Assembly (NCBI RefSeq): GCF_000718095.1
Contig: NZ_JOEI01000019.1
Location: 124,001-188,000 of the forward strand
Reading direction: 5' to 3'
Length of the DNA: 64,000 nucleotides
DNA from: Streptomyces scopuliridis RB72
Lineage (GTDB): Bacteria > Actinomycetota > Actinomycetes > Streptomycetales > Streptomycetaceae
Shown here: positions 50,922-59,022 of the stretch, in pieces
How positions within the stretch are numbered: position 1 is the stretch's first letter
Layout: each line of letters begins with the position of its first letter
Translations under genes and position numbers: made by a program
The notes under the pieces: generated by a model
The model's database searches: none
Told to the model about the DNA's origin: nothing
Seen by the model: only the letters and a program-made list of their open reading frames with translations

Positions 50922-51007
50922 TGGTGCGAGTGGACCTGAGTGTGCGTGTGGATCTCAGTGCGCGTGCGGATCTGATTGTGCTTGTTGATCTGAGTGTGGG
51001 GACCTGA
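50921..51007 (+). CDS. Possible 28-residue repeat peptide linking two genes
   Basis: An ATG at 50921 overlaps the SRPBCC stop as TGATG. The frame runs 28 codons of VRVDLS-like hexads (hydrophobic-x-hydrophobic-Asp-Leu-Ser) and ends in a TGA that overlaps an ATG at 51007 as another TGATG, in frame with the molybdopterin oxidoreductase. If translated it would be a coupling or leader peptide. It could instead be an accident of the 18-base repeat. There is no independent ribosome binding site. Confidence 0.3.
   Translation: MVRVDLSVRVDLSARADLIVLVDLSVGT
50924..50995 (+). repeat. 18-base tandem repeat, 4 copies
   Basis: Four head-to-tail units at 50924, 50942, 50960 and 50978 share the pattern GTGCGTGTGGATCTGAGT with two to four changes each; a partial fifth follows. 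The unit length keeps the reading frame. It fills almost the whole gap between the SRPBCC and FdhF-type genes. Confidence 0.85.
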
Positions 51008-51036
51008 TGTGCGGACCGAACGAAAGGCTGAGACTT

Positions 51037-53361
51037 GTGCTGAGGAAACCACCGGTGGACGACCCCGGCGGTGACAAGCCGCACATCACTCCGCCCAAGA
51101 CCTGGACGACCGGTGTGCCCGCGGTGGCGCACGCGATGGAGTACTCACTGGAGCAGACCTCGCCCCGGCGCACCGCCCTGACCCTGCTGAACATCAACCA
51201 GACCGAGGGGTTCGACTGTCCGGGCTGCGCGTGGCCGGATCCCGCGCCGGGGCACCGTAAGCGGAACGAGTACTGCGAGAACGGCGCCAAGCACATCAAC
51301 GACGAGGCCACGTCGCGCCGGATCACGCCCACATTCTTCGAACAGTATTCGATCAGTGAGCTGGCCGGGAAGTCGGACCAATGGCTCAATCAGCAGGGCC
51401 GGCTCACCGAGCCCATGGTGAAGCATGTCGGTTCCGACCACTACGAGCCGGTGACATGGAACGAGGCGCTGGGTCTGCTCGCCGAGGAGCTGCGCCGGCT
51501 GGACTCCCCGGACGAGGCGATCTTCTACACCTCGGGGAGGGCCAGCAATGAGGCGGCGTTCGTACTCCAGCTGTTCGCGCGCGCCTTCGGCACCAACAAT
51601 CTGCCCGACTGTTCCAACATGTGCCACGAGTCGAGCGGTGCCGCACTGAAGGAGACTCTGGGCGTCGGCAAGGGGGATGTGAGCCTCCGGGACATCCACC
51701 ACTCGGATCTGGTCTTTCTGGTGGGCCAGAACCCGGGCAGCAACCACCCGCGCATGCTCACCGCGCTGGAGCAGACCAAGCGCAACGGCGGCCGTATCGT
51801 CGCCGTGAATCCACTGCCCGAGGCCGGTCTCATCCGGTTCAAGTACCCGCAGAAGGCCCGCGGGTTGATCGGCCGGGGCACCCGGATCGCCGATCAGTTC
51901 CTCCATATCCGCGTCGGCGGCGATCTCGCGCTTTTCCAGGCGCTGAATCTGCTGCTGCTGGAGGCCGAGGACGCCCGTCCGGGTACGGTGCTCGACCACG
52001 AGTTCATCGAGAACCAGACCAGCGGCTTCACCGAGTTCGCCGCACACATTCGACAACTGTCGTGGAAGGACGTCCACACGGCCACCGGACTCACGCGCGC
52101 GGAGATCGAGAAACTGCGCGACGTGGTTCTGGGCAGTGAACGGATCATCGTCTGCTGGGCGATGGGCCTGACCCAGCACAAGCATGCCGTCCCCACGATC
52201 CGGGAGATCGTCAATTTCCTTTTGCTGCGCGGAAATATCGGGACCCCCCGCGCCGGCGCGTGCCCGGTGCGCGGCCACAGCAATGTCCAGGGAGACCGCA
52301 CCATGGGCATCTGGGAGAAGATGCCGCGGGAATTCATGGACGCGCTGGGCCGCGAATTCTCGTTCACCCCGCCCGCCGAGCACGGCTGGGACACGGTGGA
52401 TTCCATCCGGGCCATGCTCGACGGCCGCGCGAAGATCTTCCTCGGGCTGGCCGGCAACTTCGTACGCGCGACGCCCGACAGCAGGATCACCGAGAGCGCG
52501 ATGCGCCGGTGCCGGCTCACGGCGCATATCTCGACCAAGCTGAACCGCTCGCACACGGTCTGCGGAGAAATCGCGCTCATTCTCCCGACATTGGGCCGCA
52601 GCGAAAAGGACAGGCAGGCGGGCGGAGAGCAGTTCGTCACCGTCGAGGACTCGATGAGTCAGGTGCACGCCTCGCATGGGCGCCTCGAACCCGCCTCCAG
52701 AATGCTGCTCAGCGAAGTGGCCATCCTCAGCCAGCTCGCCCGCCACACCCTCGGCGACAAGGTGGACGTGCCGTGGGACGGGTTCGAGACGGATTACCAC
52801 CTCATCCGGCAGCGGATCGCCCGCGTCGTGCCGGGGTTCGAGAACTTCAACGAGCGCGTGGTCAGGCCCGGAGGCTTCGGACTCCCCAATCCGGTGAACG
52901 AAGGGGTGTTCCCGACCCCGAGCGGCAAGGCGCTCTTCACCACGAACGAGTTCCAGATGCCGCAGGTCCCCGATGGCCATCTGCTGCTCCAGACCATGCG
53001 TTCCCATGACCAGTGGAACACCATCCCGTACACGCTGGACGACCGCTATCGCGGAATCCACGGGTCGAGGCGCATCGTGCTCGTCAACCCGGCCGACATC
53101 CGGGCGCTCGGACTCACCGATGGCGCTCAGGTCGACCTCATCGGTGTGTGGCACGACGGCGTCGAACGGCGCGCGGACGGCTTCCGGCTCGTCTCGTACC
53201 CGACGGCACGGGGGTGCGCCGCCGCGTACTACCCGGAGACCAATGTGCTGGTGCCCCTGGACAGCGTCGCGGAGATCAGCAACACCCCGACGTCCAAAGG
53301 GGTCGTCATCCGCCTCGAACCCTCTCCCCTACAGGCGGCCGCGCCCCGTGCGTCCGCGTGA
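51037..53361 (+). CDS. FdhF/YdeP-type molybdopterin oxidoreductase
   Basis: A protein of about 774 residues in the molybdopterin oxidoreductase superfamily (FdhF/YdeP branch). Residues near 45-65 have GFDCPGCAWPD, a Cys pair but not the full four-Cys iron-sulfur loop of classical formate dehydrogenases. Then come EPVTWNEALGLLAEEL, IFYTSGRASNEAAFVLQLFARAFGTNN, DCSNMCHESSG, the cofactor-binding GQNPGSNHPRML, and GACPVRGHSNVQGDRTMG. The C-terminal beta barrel includes IHGSRRIVLVNPADI. The substrate is unknown; YdeP-like proteins are linked to acid resistance. GTG 51037 behind AAAGG fits relatives; ATG 51007 is the coupled alternative. Confidence 0.88.
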   Translation: MLRKPPVDDPGGDKPHITPPKTWTTGVPAVAHAMEYSLEQTSPRRTALTLLNINQTEGFDCPGCAWPDPAPGHRKRNEYCENGAKHINDEATSRRITPTFFEQYSISELAGKSDQWLNQQGRLTEPMVKHVGSDHYEPVTWNEALGLLAEELRRLDSPDEAIFYTSGRASNEAAFVLQLFARAFGTNNLPDCSNMCHESSGAALKETLGVGKGDVSLRDIHHSDLVFLVGQNPGSNHPRMLTALEQTKRNGGRIVAVNPLPEAGLIRFKYPQKARGLIGRGTRIADQFLHIRVGGDLALFQALNLLLLEAEDARPGTVLDHEFIENQTSGFTEFAAHIRQLSWKDVHTATGLTRAEIEKLRDVVLGSERIIVCWAMGLTQHKHAVPTIREIVNFLLLRGNIGTPRAGACPVRGHSNVQGDRTMGIWEKMPREFMDALGREFSFTPPAEHGWDTVDSIRAMLDGRAKIFLGLAGNFVRATPDSRITESAMRRCRLTAHISTKLNRSHTVCGEIALILPTLGRSEKDRQAGGEQFVTVEDSMSQVHASHGRLEPASRMLLSEVAILSQLARHTLGDKVDVPWDGFETDYHLIRQRIARVVPGFENFNERVVRPGGFGLPNPVNEGVFPTPSGKALFTTNEFQMPQVPDGHLLLQTMRSHDQWNTIPYTLDDRYRGIHGSRRIVLVNPADIRALGLTDGAQVDLIGVWHDGVERRADGFRLVSYPTARGCAAAYYPETNVLVPLDSVAEISNTPTSKGVVIRLEPSPLQAAAPRASA

Positions 53362-53397
53362 TCGTGACCGCCCGGCGCGGATCCCCGGTGCTCGTCA

Positions 53398-53814
53398 TCA
53401 GCGCGCGGTGGCCCCGGGCGCGATCTCGGCGATCAGTCCTTCGACGCGCTTCCTGATCTCGTCGCGGATGGGGCGTACGGCCTCGACGCCCTGCCCGGCC
53501 GGATCGTCCAGCGTCCAGTCGAGGTAGCGCTTCCCCGGGAAGACCGGGCAGGTGTCGCCGCAGCCCATGGTGATACAGACGTCGGACTCCTTGACGGCGT
53601 CCACGGTGAGGATCTTTGGGGTCTCGGCGGAGATGTCGATACCGACCTCCGCCATCGCCGCGACCGCGGCCGGGTTGACGGCGTCGCCAGGGTTGGAGCC
53701 GGCCGAGCGGACCTCGACGCGGTCTCCGGCGAGATGGGTGAGCCAGGCGGCGGCCATCTGGGAACGGCCGGCGTTGTGGACACAGACGAACAGCACAGAA
53801 GGCTTGTCGGACAT
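53398..53814 (-). CDS. arsC: Arsenate reductase, low-molecular-weight phosphatase type
   Basis: A 138-residue enzyme that reduces arsenate to arsenite. The phosphatase loop is SVLFVCVHNAGRSQMA with nucleophile Cys11. The redox Cys pair is in VCITMGCGDTCPV (about 78-90), and a DWTLDDPAGQ segment contains the general-acid Asp. It resembles the thioredoxin- or mycothiol-dependent class. It is divergent from arsR-acr3, with operator copies between them, so arsenite should induce all three genes. The export partner is Acr3. Confidence 0.93.
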   Translation of the reverse strand: MSDKPSVLFVCVHNAGRSQMAAAWLTHLAGDRVEVRSAGSNPGDAVNPAAVAAMAEVGIDISAETPKILTVDAVKESDVCITMGCGDTCPVFPGKRYLDWTLDDPAGQGVEAVRPIRDEIRKRVEGLIAEIAPGATAR

Positions 53815-53888
53815 CAGACGGTCTCTCTTGTCTCGCGGGCTTCGCCGGCTTCACGGGTCTCGTCGGCTTCACGGGGCTCGCAACGAGT

Positions 53889-53974
53889 TCAGTCGCACAG
53901 GACATCAGCACTGGATGGCGTCAGTCGCTACTGATGTGAGAGTATCAGCGCATGATGACGTCAGTCGACACTGA
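53889..53974. promoter_or_regulatory. Three ArsR operator copies
   Basis: TCAGTCG-type elements occur at 53889 (TCAGTCGCAC), 53921-53934 (TCAGTCGCTACTGA) and 53961-53974 (TCAGTCGACACTGA). The last two are near-palindromes. They are 32 and 40 bases apart; the third lies inside codons 4-8 of arsR. They cover the whole divergent arsC/arsR promoter region. Confidence 0.72.
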
Positions 53975-54266
53975 CCTGATCCGGGTACTGGCCGACCCGC
54001 TCAGGCTCCAGATCGTGACCCTGCTCGCCCACGAGACCCTCTGCACCACGCACCTGGTCGAGGAGACCGGCGCGAAGCAGACCAACCTCTCCAACCACCT
54101 GCGCGTGCTGCGCGAGGCCGGAGTGGTGGAGACCGAGCCGTGCGGACGCTTCACTTACTACAAGCTGTGCCCCGAGGTGCTGGAGACCCTGGCCGGATCG
54201 TTCACGGCGCTCGCCGCGACCGCTCGCGCCACCCGGTCCGCCGACACGAAGAGGGCCTGCCCGTGA
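53952..54266 (+). CDS. arsR: Arsenic-responsive ArsR repressor
   Basis: A 104-residue winged-helix repressor: VLADPLRLQIVTLLAHETLCTTHLVEETGAKQTNLSNHLRVLREAGVVETEPCGRFTYY. Cys31 and Cys64 are candidate arsenite ligands, arranged differently from the E. coli CVC pair, as in other actinobacterial ArsR types. Further Cys residues lie at the C-terminus. It overlaps acr3 by GTGA and lies opposite arsC. An operator copy sits inside its first codons, so binding may also block elongation or hide the start. ATG 53952 or 53955. Confidence 0.92.
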   Translation: MMTSVDTDLIRVLADPLRLQIVTLLAHETLCTTHLVEETGAKQTNLSNHLRVLREAGVVETEPCGRFTYYKLCPEVLETLAGSFTALAATARATRSADTKRACP

Positions 54267-55399
54267 CCAGCACCGAACCGGCCACCACCGCACCCGCCGG
54301 TTCCGGCGAGGGTACGGTCGTCGCGAAGCTCTCCACACTCGACCGCTTCCTGGCCGTGTGGATCCTCCTCGCCATGGCGCTCGGCCTCGGCCTCGGCCGG
54401 CTGATCCCCGGACTCGATGACGCCCTGGCCAAGGTGGAGATCGGCGGCATCTCCCTGCCGATCGCCGTGGGTCTGCTGATCATGATGTATCCGGTCCTGG
54501 CCAAGGTCCGCTACGACAAGCTCGACTCGGTCACCGGCGACCGCAAGCTGCTGGCCTCCTCGCTGGTCATCAACTGGATCGTCGGCCCGGCCGTGATGTT
54601 CGCGCTGGCCTGGATCTTCCTCCCCGACCTGCCGGAGTACCGCACCGGCCTGATCATCGTCGGTCTCGCCCGCTGCATCGCCATGGTCATCATCTGGAAC
54701 GACCTCGCCTGCGGCGACCGCGAAGCCGCCGCCGTGCTCGTCGCCCTCAACTCCGTATTCCAGGTTGTCGCGTTCGGCCTGCTCGGCTGGTTCTACCTCG
54801 ACCTGCTGCCCCAGTGGCTGGGCCTGGGCGACGGCCAGGGCCTGGACGTTCCCGTCTGGCACATCGCGCTCAACGTGATCGTCTTCCTCGGCGTCCCCCT
54901 GCTGGCCGGCTTCCTCACCCGCCGGATCGGCGAGAAGAGGATGGGCCGCGAGGGGTACGAGGCGACGTTCCTGCCGAAGATCGGCCCGTGGGCGCTGTAC
55001 GGCCTGCTCTTCACCATCGTCATCCTCTTCGCCCTGCAAGGGAGGACGATCACCTCGCAGCCGCTGGACGTCGCCCGGATCGCGCTGCCCCTGCTGGTGT
55101 ACTTCGCGATCATGTTCTTCGGCACCTTCCTCCTGGGCAAGGGCCTCGGGCTGGCCTACGACCGCACCGCGACGCTGGCGTTCACCGCGGCGGGCAACAA
55201 CTTCGAACTGGCCATCGCGGTCGCCATCGCCACCTTCGGCGTCACCTCCGGACAGGCTCTGTCCGGGGTCGTCGGCCCCCTCATCGAGGTACCGGTCCTG
55301 ATCGCGCTCGTGTACGTATCGCTCGCCTGGCGAAGGAAATTCGCCGCCCCGGCCCTCGCGAACACACCGTCGGCAGCGACGGATTCCGCGCGGCCGTAG
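54263..55399 (+). CDS. acr3: Arsenite efflux permease Acr3
   Basis: A 378-residue membrane transporter of the BASS superfamily with ten helices. The family block GLARCIAMVIIWNDLACGD contains the conserved Cys near residue 140 that is needed for arsenite transport; GNNFELAIAVAIATFG is the late conserved helix. It extrudes arsenite using the membrane potential. GTG start overlapping arsR (GTGA) shows coupled expression. The Ala/Pro/Ser tail is cytosolic. A short hairpin follows the stop. Confidence 0.94.
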   Translation: MTSTEPATTAPAGSGEGTVVAKLSTLDRFLAVWILLAMALGLGLGRLIPGLDDALAKVEIGGISLPIAVGLLIMMYPVLAKVRYDKLDSVTGDRKLLASSLVINWIVGPAVMFALAWIFLPDLPEYRTGLIIVGLARCIAMVIIWNDLACGDREAAAVLVALNSVFQVVAFGLLGWFYLDLLPQWLGLGDGQGLDVPVWHIALNVIVFLGVPLLAGFLTRRIGEKRMGREGYEATFLPKIGPWALYGLLFTIVILFALQGRTITSQPLDVARIALPLLVYFAIMFFGTFLLGKGLGLAYDRTATLAFTAAGNNFELAIAVAIATFGVTSGQALSGVVGPLIEVPVLIALVYVSLAWRRKFAAPALANTPSAATDSARP

Positions 55400-55407
55400 C
55401 CGAGAAA

Positions 55408-55427
55408 AGCCCTCGTCCGGCAGGGCT
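55408..55427. terminator. Short hairpin after acr3
   Basis: AGCCCT at 55408-55413 pairs with AGGGCT at 55422-55427 around CGTCCGGC, nine bases after the acr3 stop. Confidence 0.45.
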
Positions 55428-55473
55428 GCTGCCCGTAACCGCACTACGGTTTCCCCCGTGCTCGGACGGTCCG

Positions 55474-55671
55474 TTACGCGTCTGAGTCGGCGCTCCCGCC
55501 CGTACTCCGGTTCGTACGCCCGGACCGGCTCACAAGCTCGCCCGCCATCCGGGTCCCGGCGGCCACAGCCCGCACCCAGCGCGGCCCGCCCCGCGCCGCC
55601 CACACGACGCAGACGCACCCTCCGATGGCGAGCACGAGGACGCCGGACAAGACGAGCACGAGCATGCTCAT
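55474..55671 (-). CDS. Small single-helix membrane protein
   Basis: A 65-residue protein with a hydrophobic helix at residues 2-27 (VLVLSGVLVLAIGGCVCVVWAA) and a basic Ser/Thr/Arg tail, so probably tail-in. The ATG at 55671 has an excellent ribosome binding site (GAAGGAGGGG). No homologous family is recognised and the role is unknown. It converges on acr3. Confidence 0.65.
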   Translation of the reverse strand: MSMLVLVLSGVLVLAIGGCVCVVWAARGGPRWVRAVAAGTRMAGELVSRSGRTNRSTGGSADSDA

Positions 55672-55801
55672 CCCCCTCCTTCTGTTGTGCGGTCCGCACC
55701 ATCCTCTCAGTCCGCGAAACGGGCCGTCGCAGCGGTCCGGTGACCGTGCGCGCGCCCGAGTCGGTTCACGGGTGCTGCGCCCTCTCCGCTGTCCCGACCG
55801 T

Positions 55802-56803
55802 TCATACCGCCTCGATATAGAATTCCTGATCGCTCTTTCCTGTGCAGGGTTGCTGAATCACCTCGGCGGCGGAGGCCCCCACTTCCGAGTCGTTGATCCC
55901 CACGCACAGGCCGCTATGGGCCGGGCGGAGTCGATAGGCCCCCTGACGAGGCCCGTTGACCGGTTCCATCCGGAAGTGCTGCGAGAGTCGGCTGCTGGAG
56001 CAGTCTTCCCACGGCTCAAGGAGTCCCTTGGCGGGACCGCTCTCCAGCACGGTGAGACAGCCGACGCCTTCGTCCGGATGGTCCCACTGGATGTAGTACG
56101 TACCGTCGCCGACCGCCTTCACGAAGGTGCGGGGCGGCACGGCCTGGGCGCAGGAACGCTGGACGGCGATCGCGTTCTTGTAGGCGCCGCTGCGTTGGCG
56201 TCCTTCGGTCACGCAGAGGCTGGGGGAACCGACCGGACGGATCCGGGACCAGCCCTCCGCCACGGGGCCGGCCGTCGGTGTGGACTCGCCATCCGGCATG
56301 AGAAACCACGACGTTGAGGCCAGCGCGAGAGCGACGGCCACGGCCGCGCTCCATCCCGCAGGGGTGTTGAGGCGCCGTCGTCGCGAGGTGGACAGGGCGC
56401 CCTCGGATGTCCCGGGGAGCGGAGCCCCGTAGTGTGACGTGCCGGTGGCCGCGGTCTCCGTCGCGGTACCCGATGCGGCAGACCGGGGCAGGGGAACCGG
56501 GTCAGCGTGCGGCGGGCCGCCGGCCGCGATGCGTTCCCGGGTCTCCAGCCATTCCTCGACGCGAGGCCCATCGCCGCAGAGCCGTACGAACACGGCCAGC
56601 ATCTCCGGACGCGGCAATGTCTGCCGTCTCAGGACTTCGGCCAGCGTGCTGCGTGGCAGCACCTCGCCCAGCGCGGCGGCGCGCTCGTCCAACTGCCGGT
56701 AAGTGAGGCCCGACTGTTCTTTGAGCCGCCGCAGCAGGGCGACGAACTCGACGGCGTCCTGTGCCTCGTGTGGCTTCAATTCCCCCTGGTTCCGCATGCC
56801 CAC
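55802..56803 (-). CDS. Membrane HTH regulator with ricin-like outer domain
   Basis: A 333-residue one-component membrane protein. Residues about 15-75 are a Cro/CI-like helix-turn-helix (FVALLRRLKEQSGLTYRQLDERAAALGEVLPRSTLAEVLRR). A Pro/Thr/Ala linker leads to a basic stretch and one helix (AAVAVALALASTSWFLM, about 170-187). The outer domain (about 200-333) looks like a ricin-type beta-trefoil: LCVTEGRQRSGAYKNAIAVQRSC, YYIQWDHPDEGVGCLTV and LCVGINDSEVGASAAEVIQQPC with QEF. It could sense extracellular sugar and change gene expression. A 13-bp dyad lies just upstream. Ligand and targets are unknown. Confidence 0.75.
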   Translation of the reverse strand: MGMRNQGELKPHEAQDAVEFVALLRRLKEQSGLTYRQLDERAAALGEVLPRSTLAEVLRRQTLPRPEMLAVFVRLCGDGPRVEEWLETRERIAAGGPPHADPVPLPRSAASGTATETAATGTSHYGAPLPGTSEGALSTSRRRRLNTPAGWSAAVAVALALASTSWFLMPDGESTPTAGPVAEGWSRIRPVGSPSLCVTEGRQRSGAYKNAIAVQRSCAQAVPPRTFVKAVGDGTYYIQWDHPDEGVGCLTVLESGPAKGLLEPWEDCSSSRLSQHFRMEPVNGPRQGAYRLRPAHSGLCVGINDSEVGASAAEVIQQPCTGKSDQEFYIEAV

Positions 56804-56823
56804 ATCCTGGCCAGATCCATATG

Positions 56824-56856
56824 GCCGGACAAGGTCACTTCCGGACCTTGTCCGGC
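56824..56856. promoter_or_regulatory. 13-bp perfect dyad before the HTH gene
   Basis: GCCGGACAAGGTC at 56824-56836 is exactly inverted by GACCTTGTCCGGC at 56844-56856 around 7 bases, with outer TGGCC/GGCCA sequences. It ends 20 bases before the HTH gene start and about 100 bases after the LysR stop. It can be an autoregulatory operator or a LysR-gene terminator; its position at the promoter favours an operator. Confidence 0.55.
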
Positions 56857-56956
56857 ACTGGCCACGGTCCGCACAGACATCCGTACAAGGCTCCGACCAG
56901 GCCGTTCGCCAACAGCCTCCGGAAGTCCCCGCCAGGCGGGCGCCGCCCGTCCATCG

Positions 56957-57835
56957 CTACGTCGTCTTTCGGGCCGCCCCGTAGACGGCTGTGGCGACAT
57001 GCACGAAGGAGCGGATGAGCGGGCTGGTGTCGGTGCTGTTCCAGGCGATGACGAGGTCGCTGGATGGCTTGTCGGTCAGGGCGACGGAGGTGAGGCCCTC
57101 GGGAAGGGCGTGCGCGAGCGATGTCAGGCCCACGGTGCCGTCCCACAGGATGGACTGCAGGCATTCGTGCACCGTCCGCACGACCGGGCCGTCGCCTCGC
57201 TCGGCGGCGGCCGGGGGGCCGCTCCAGTAGGCCCGCCAGGCGGGATCGGTCCCTTCGGGCAGCTGGAACCAGCGCCGGTCCGCGAGCTCGTCCAGGCGCA
57301 GACTCTCGCGGTCGGCGAGCGGATCGTCGGCTCGCAGGACCACACCGACGGGGTCGGAGCGCAGGACGCGGATGGTGATGCCGGTGGTGTCGAAGGGTGC
57401 CCGGGTCAGGGCCACGTCGACAAGTCCGGTCCGTAGTCCGGCGGTCGGGTCGGTGAAGTCGGCCTCGCGGATACGGACGCGAGCAGTGGGGTGGCGTTGC
57501 CGGTACGCGGCGGCCAGTCGCGTACCGGCCTGCTCGGCACTGTCGGCGAGCGTGCCGACGGTGAGGGTGGCGGCGCCCGCCACGGCCGTTACCCGCGTAC
57601 GGACGTGTTCGGCCTGGGCCAGCAGGGTGCGCGCCTCGTCGTAGAGCGCGGCCCCGGCGGTGGTGAGCGCGACACCGCTGGGTGAGCGGTGCAGCAGGGT
57701 GCAGCCGAGGTCGGTCTCCAGTTGTTGGATGGCCCGGCTCAGCGGTGGCTGGGTCATGTGGAGTCGCACGGCGGCCCGGCCGAAGTGCAGCTCTTCGGCG
57801 ACCGCCACGAAGTAGCGCAGCGTGCGTAGGTCCAT
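56957..57835 (-). CDS. LysR-family regulator
   Basis: A 292-residue LysR protein. DLRTLRYFVAVAEELHFGRAAVRLHMTQPPLSRAIQQLE is the DNA-binding domain. The effector domain follows from about 90, with TVGTLADSAEQAGTRLAAAYRQRH and the two-lobed fold ending SPLIRSFVHVATAVYG. The ATG is at 57835. It is divergent from a metallo-beta-lactamase-fold gene with a dyad near its own start and so probably controls that gene. Inducer unknown. Confidence 0.92.
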   Translation of the reverse strand: MDLRTLRYFVAVAEELHFGRAAVRLHMTQPPLSRAIQQLETDLGCTLLHRSPSGVALTTAGAALYDEARTLLAQAEHVRTRVTAVAGAATLTVGTLADSAEQAGTRLAAAYRQRHPTARVRIREADFTDPTAGLRTGLVDVALTRAPFDTTGITIRVLRSDPVGVVLRADDPLADRESLRLDELADRRWFQLPEGTDPAWRAYWSGPPAAAERGDGPVVRTVHECLQSILWDGTVGLTSLAHALPEGLTSVALTDKPSSDLVIAWNSTDTSPLIRSFVHVATAVYGAARKTT

Positions 57836-57844
57836 CAGCAGCAA

Positions 57845-57863
57845 CGATACCCGCACGGTATCG
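57845..57863. promoter_or_regulatory. Dyad in the LysR / MBL divergent region
   Basis: CGATACC at 57845-57851 is inverted by GGTATCG at 57857-57863. It lies 10 bases before the LysR start, in the 190-base gap shared with the MBL gene, a natural place for a LysR site. Confidence 0.5.
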
Positions 57864-58025
57864 GGGCGGGGAAACGGGTGTTGGACGCCCCGGACACCGC
57901 CGCGCTGGACTGGTGCCACGCGAACCGACCTGCCGCGACAGGTACCGAACGCCACCGCACAAGGTGCTGGTACGAGGTGCCGGCGCCGGGCGCGGCGCGA
58001 TTGTCAGCACAACCGAGGAGCCACG

Positions 58026-58919
58026 ATGGCCGAACACACCATGCCGGACCCCGTCGTACACGTCACTGACATACAGGAACTCGCCCGTGACCTGGTGGTC
58101 ATCCCGAACCGGCAGGTCCAGCTCGTGCCGAACATCGGCATCATCGGCGGCCGGGACTCCGTTCTGGTCGTCGAGACGGGCATGGGTTCCGGCAACGCGG
58201 AAAAGGTGCTGGAGTTCGCGGCCGGTTACGCCAAGGGGCGTCGGCTCTTCCTGACCACGACGCACTTTCACCCCGAGCACGCGTTCGGCGCACAGACCTT
58301 CGCCGGTGAGGCGACGTTCCTGATCAACCAGGCCCAGGCCGAGGATCTGAAGGTGAAGGGCCCCGGCTATATCGACATGTTCAAGGGACTCGGCGAGCCG
58401 GTCGCGCGTCAGCTGGAGGGAGTCACGCTCGCACAGCCCGATGTCGTCTACGAGCAGTCGTACGACCTGGACCTGGGAGGCCGGGTCGTGCGGCTACGGG
58501 CCACGGGCCGGGCGCACAGCAAGGGCGACCAGGTGGTCAGGGTGCCGGATGCGGACGTCTTGTTCACGGGGGACCTCGCGGAGGCCGGTCAGTTCGCCAT
58601 CTTCCCGTGGTTCCCGCCGTACGACACCGACGTCTCGGGCACCCGCTGGCTGAGCGTGATGCGACGCCTGGCAGCCGAGGGCGCGGAGGTCGTGGTGCCC
58701 GGTCACGGCGAGGTCGGCGGGCCGCAACTGCTGGCGGACGTACGCGACTACCTGCGGCTCCTGCGTGACGAGACGTGGATCCGCCGCGATTCCGCGGTCA
58801 GTGAGCGGACGATCATCGACGAGGTCTCGGCGCTGATGATCGAGCGGCACCCGGACTGGGCCGGCCGGGACTGGATCGAGAAGGGCGTCGGCTGCCTCTG
58901 CTCCGAACACCCCGCCTGA
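58026..58919 (+). CDS. Metallo-beta-lactamase-fold hydrolase
   Basis: A 297-residue cytosolic enzyme with the MBL fold. Metal motif: TTTHFHPEHAFGAQ (H-x-H-x-E-H, with Glu in place of the usual Asp), then GRAHSKGDQVV (His), DVLFTGDL (bridging Asp) and VVPGHGEVGG (His). No signal peptide is present. The family includes glyoxalase II, lactonases and many others, so the substrate is unknown. ATG 58026 after GAGGAG. The likely regulator is the divergent LysR protein. A Cys pair (GCLCS) closes the C-terminus. Confidence 0.88.
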   Translation: MAEHTMPDPVVHVTDIQELARDLVVIPNRQVQLVPNIGIIGGRDSVLVVETGMGSGNAEKVLEFAAGYAKGRRLFLTTTHFHPEHAFGAQTFAGEATFLINQAQAEDLKVKGPGYIDMFKGLGEPVARQLEGVTLAQPDVVYEQSYDLDLGGRVVRLRATGRAHSKGDQVVRVPDADVLFTGDLAEAGQFAIFPWFPPYDTDVSGTRWLSVMRRLAAEGAEVVVPGHGEVGGPQLLADVRDYLRLLRDETWIRRDSAVSERTIIDEVSALMIERHPDWAGRDWIEKGVGCLCSEHPA

Positions 58920-59022
58920 GACGACGCCACCGGTCCTCACCAGAAGATGCGGCAGCCGACCTCCATGAGGGCGGGATCGGCCGCGGTCACCACCCCGCCC
59001 TCGGGCCCTGCGACTCAGTGCG

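Noticed and set aside
51145..53154. 669-codon minus-strand ORF opposite the molybdopterin oxidoreductase
   Set aside because: Shadow frame without family motifs or ribosome site.
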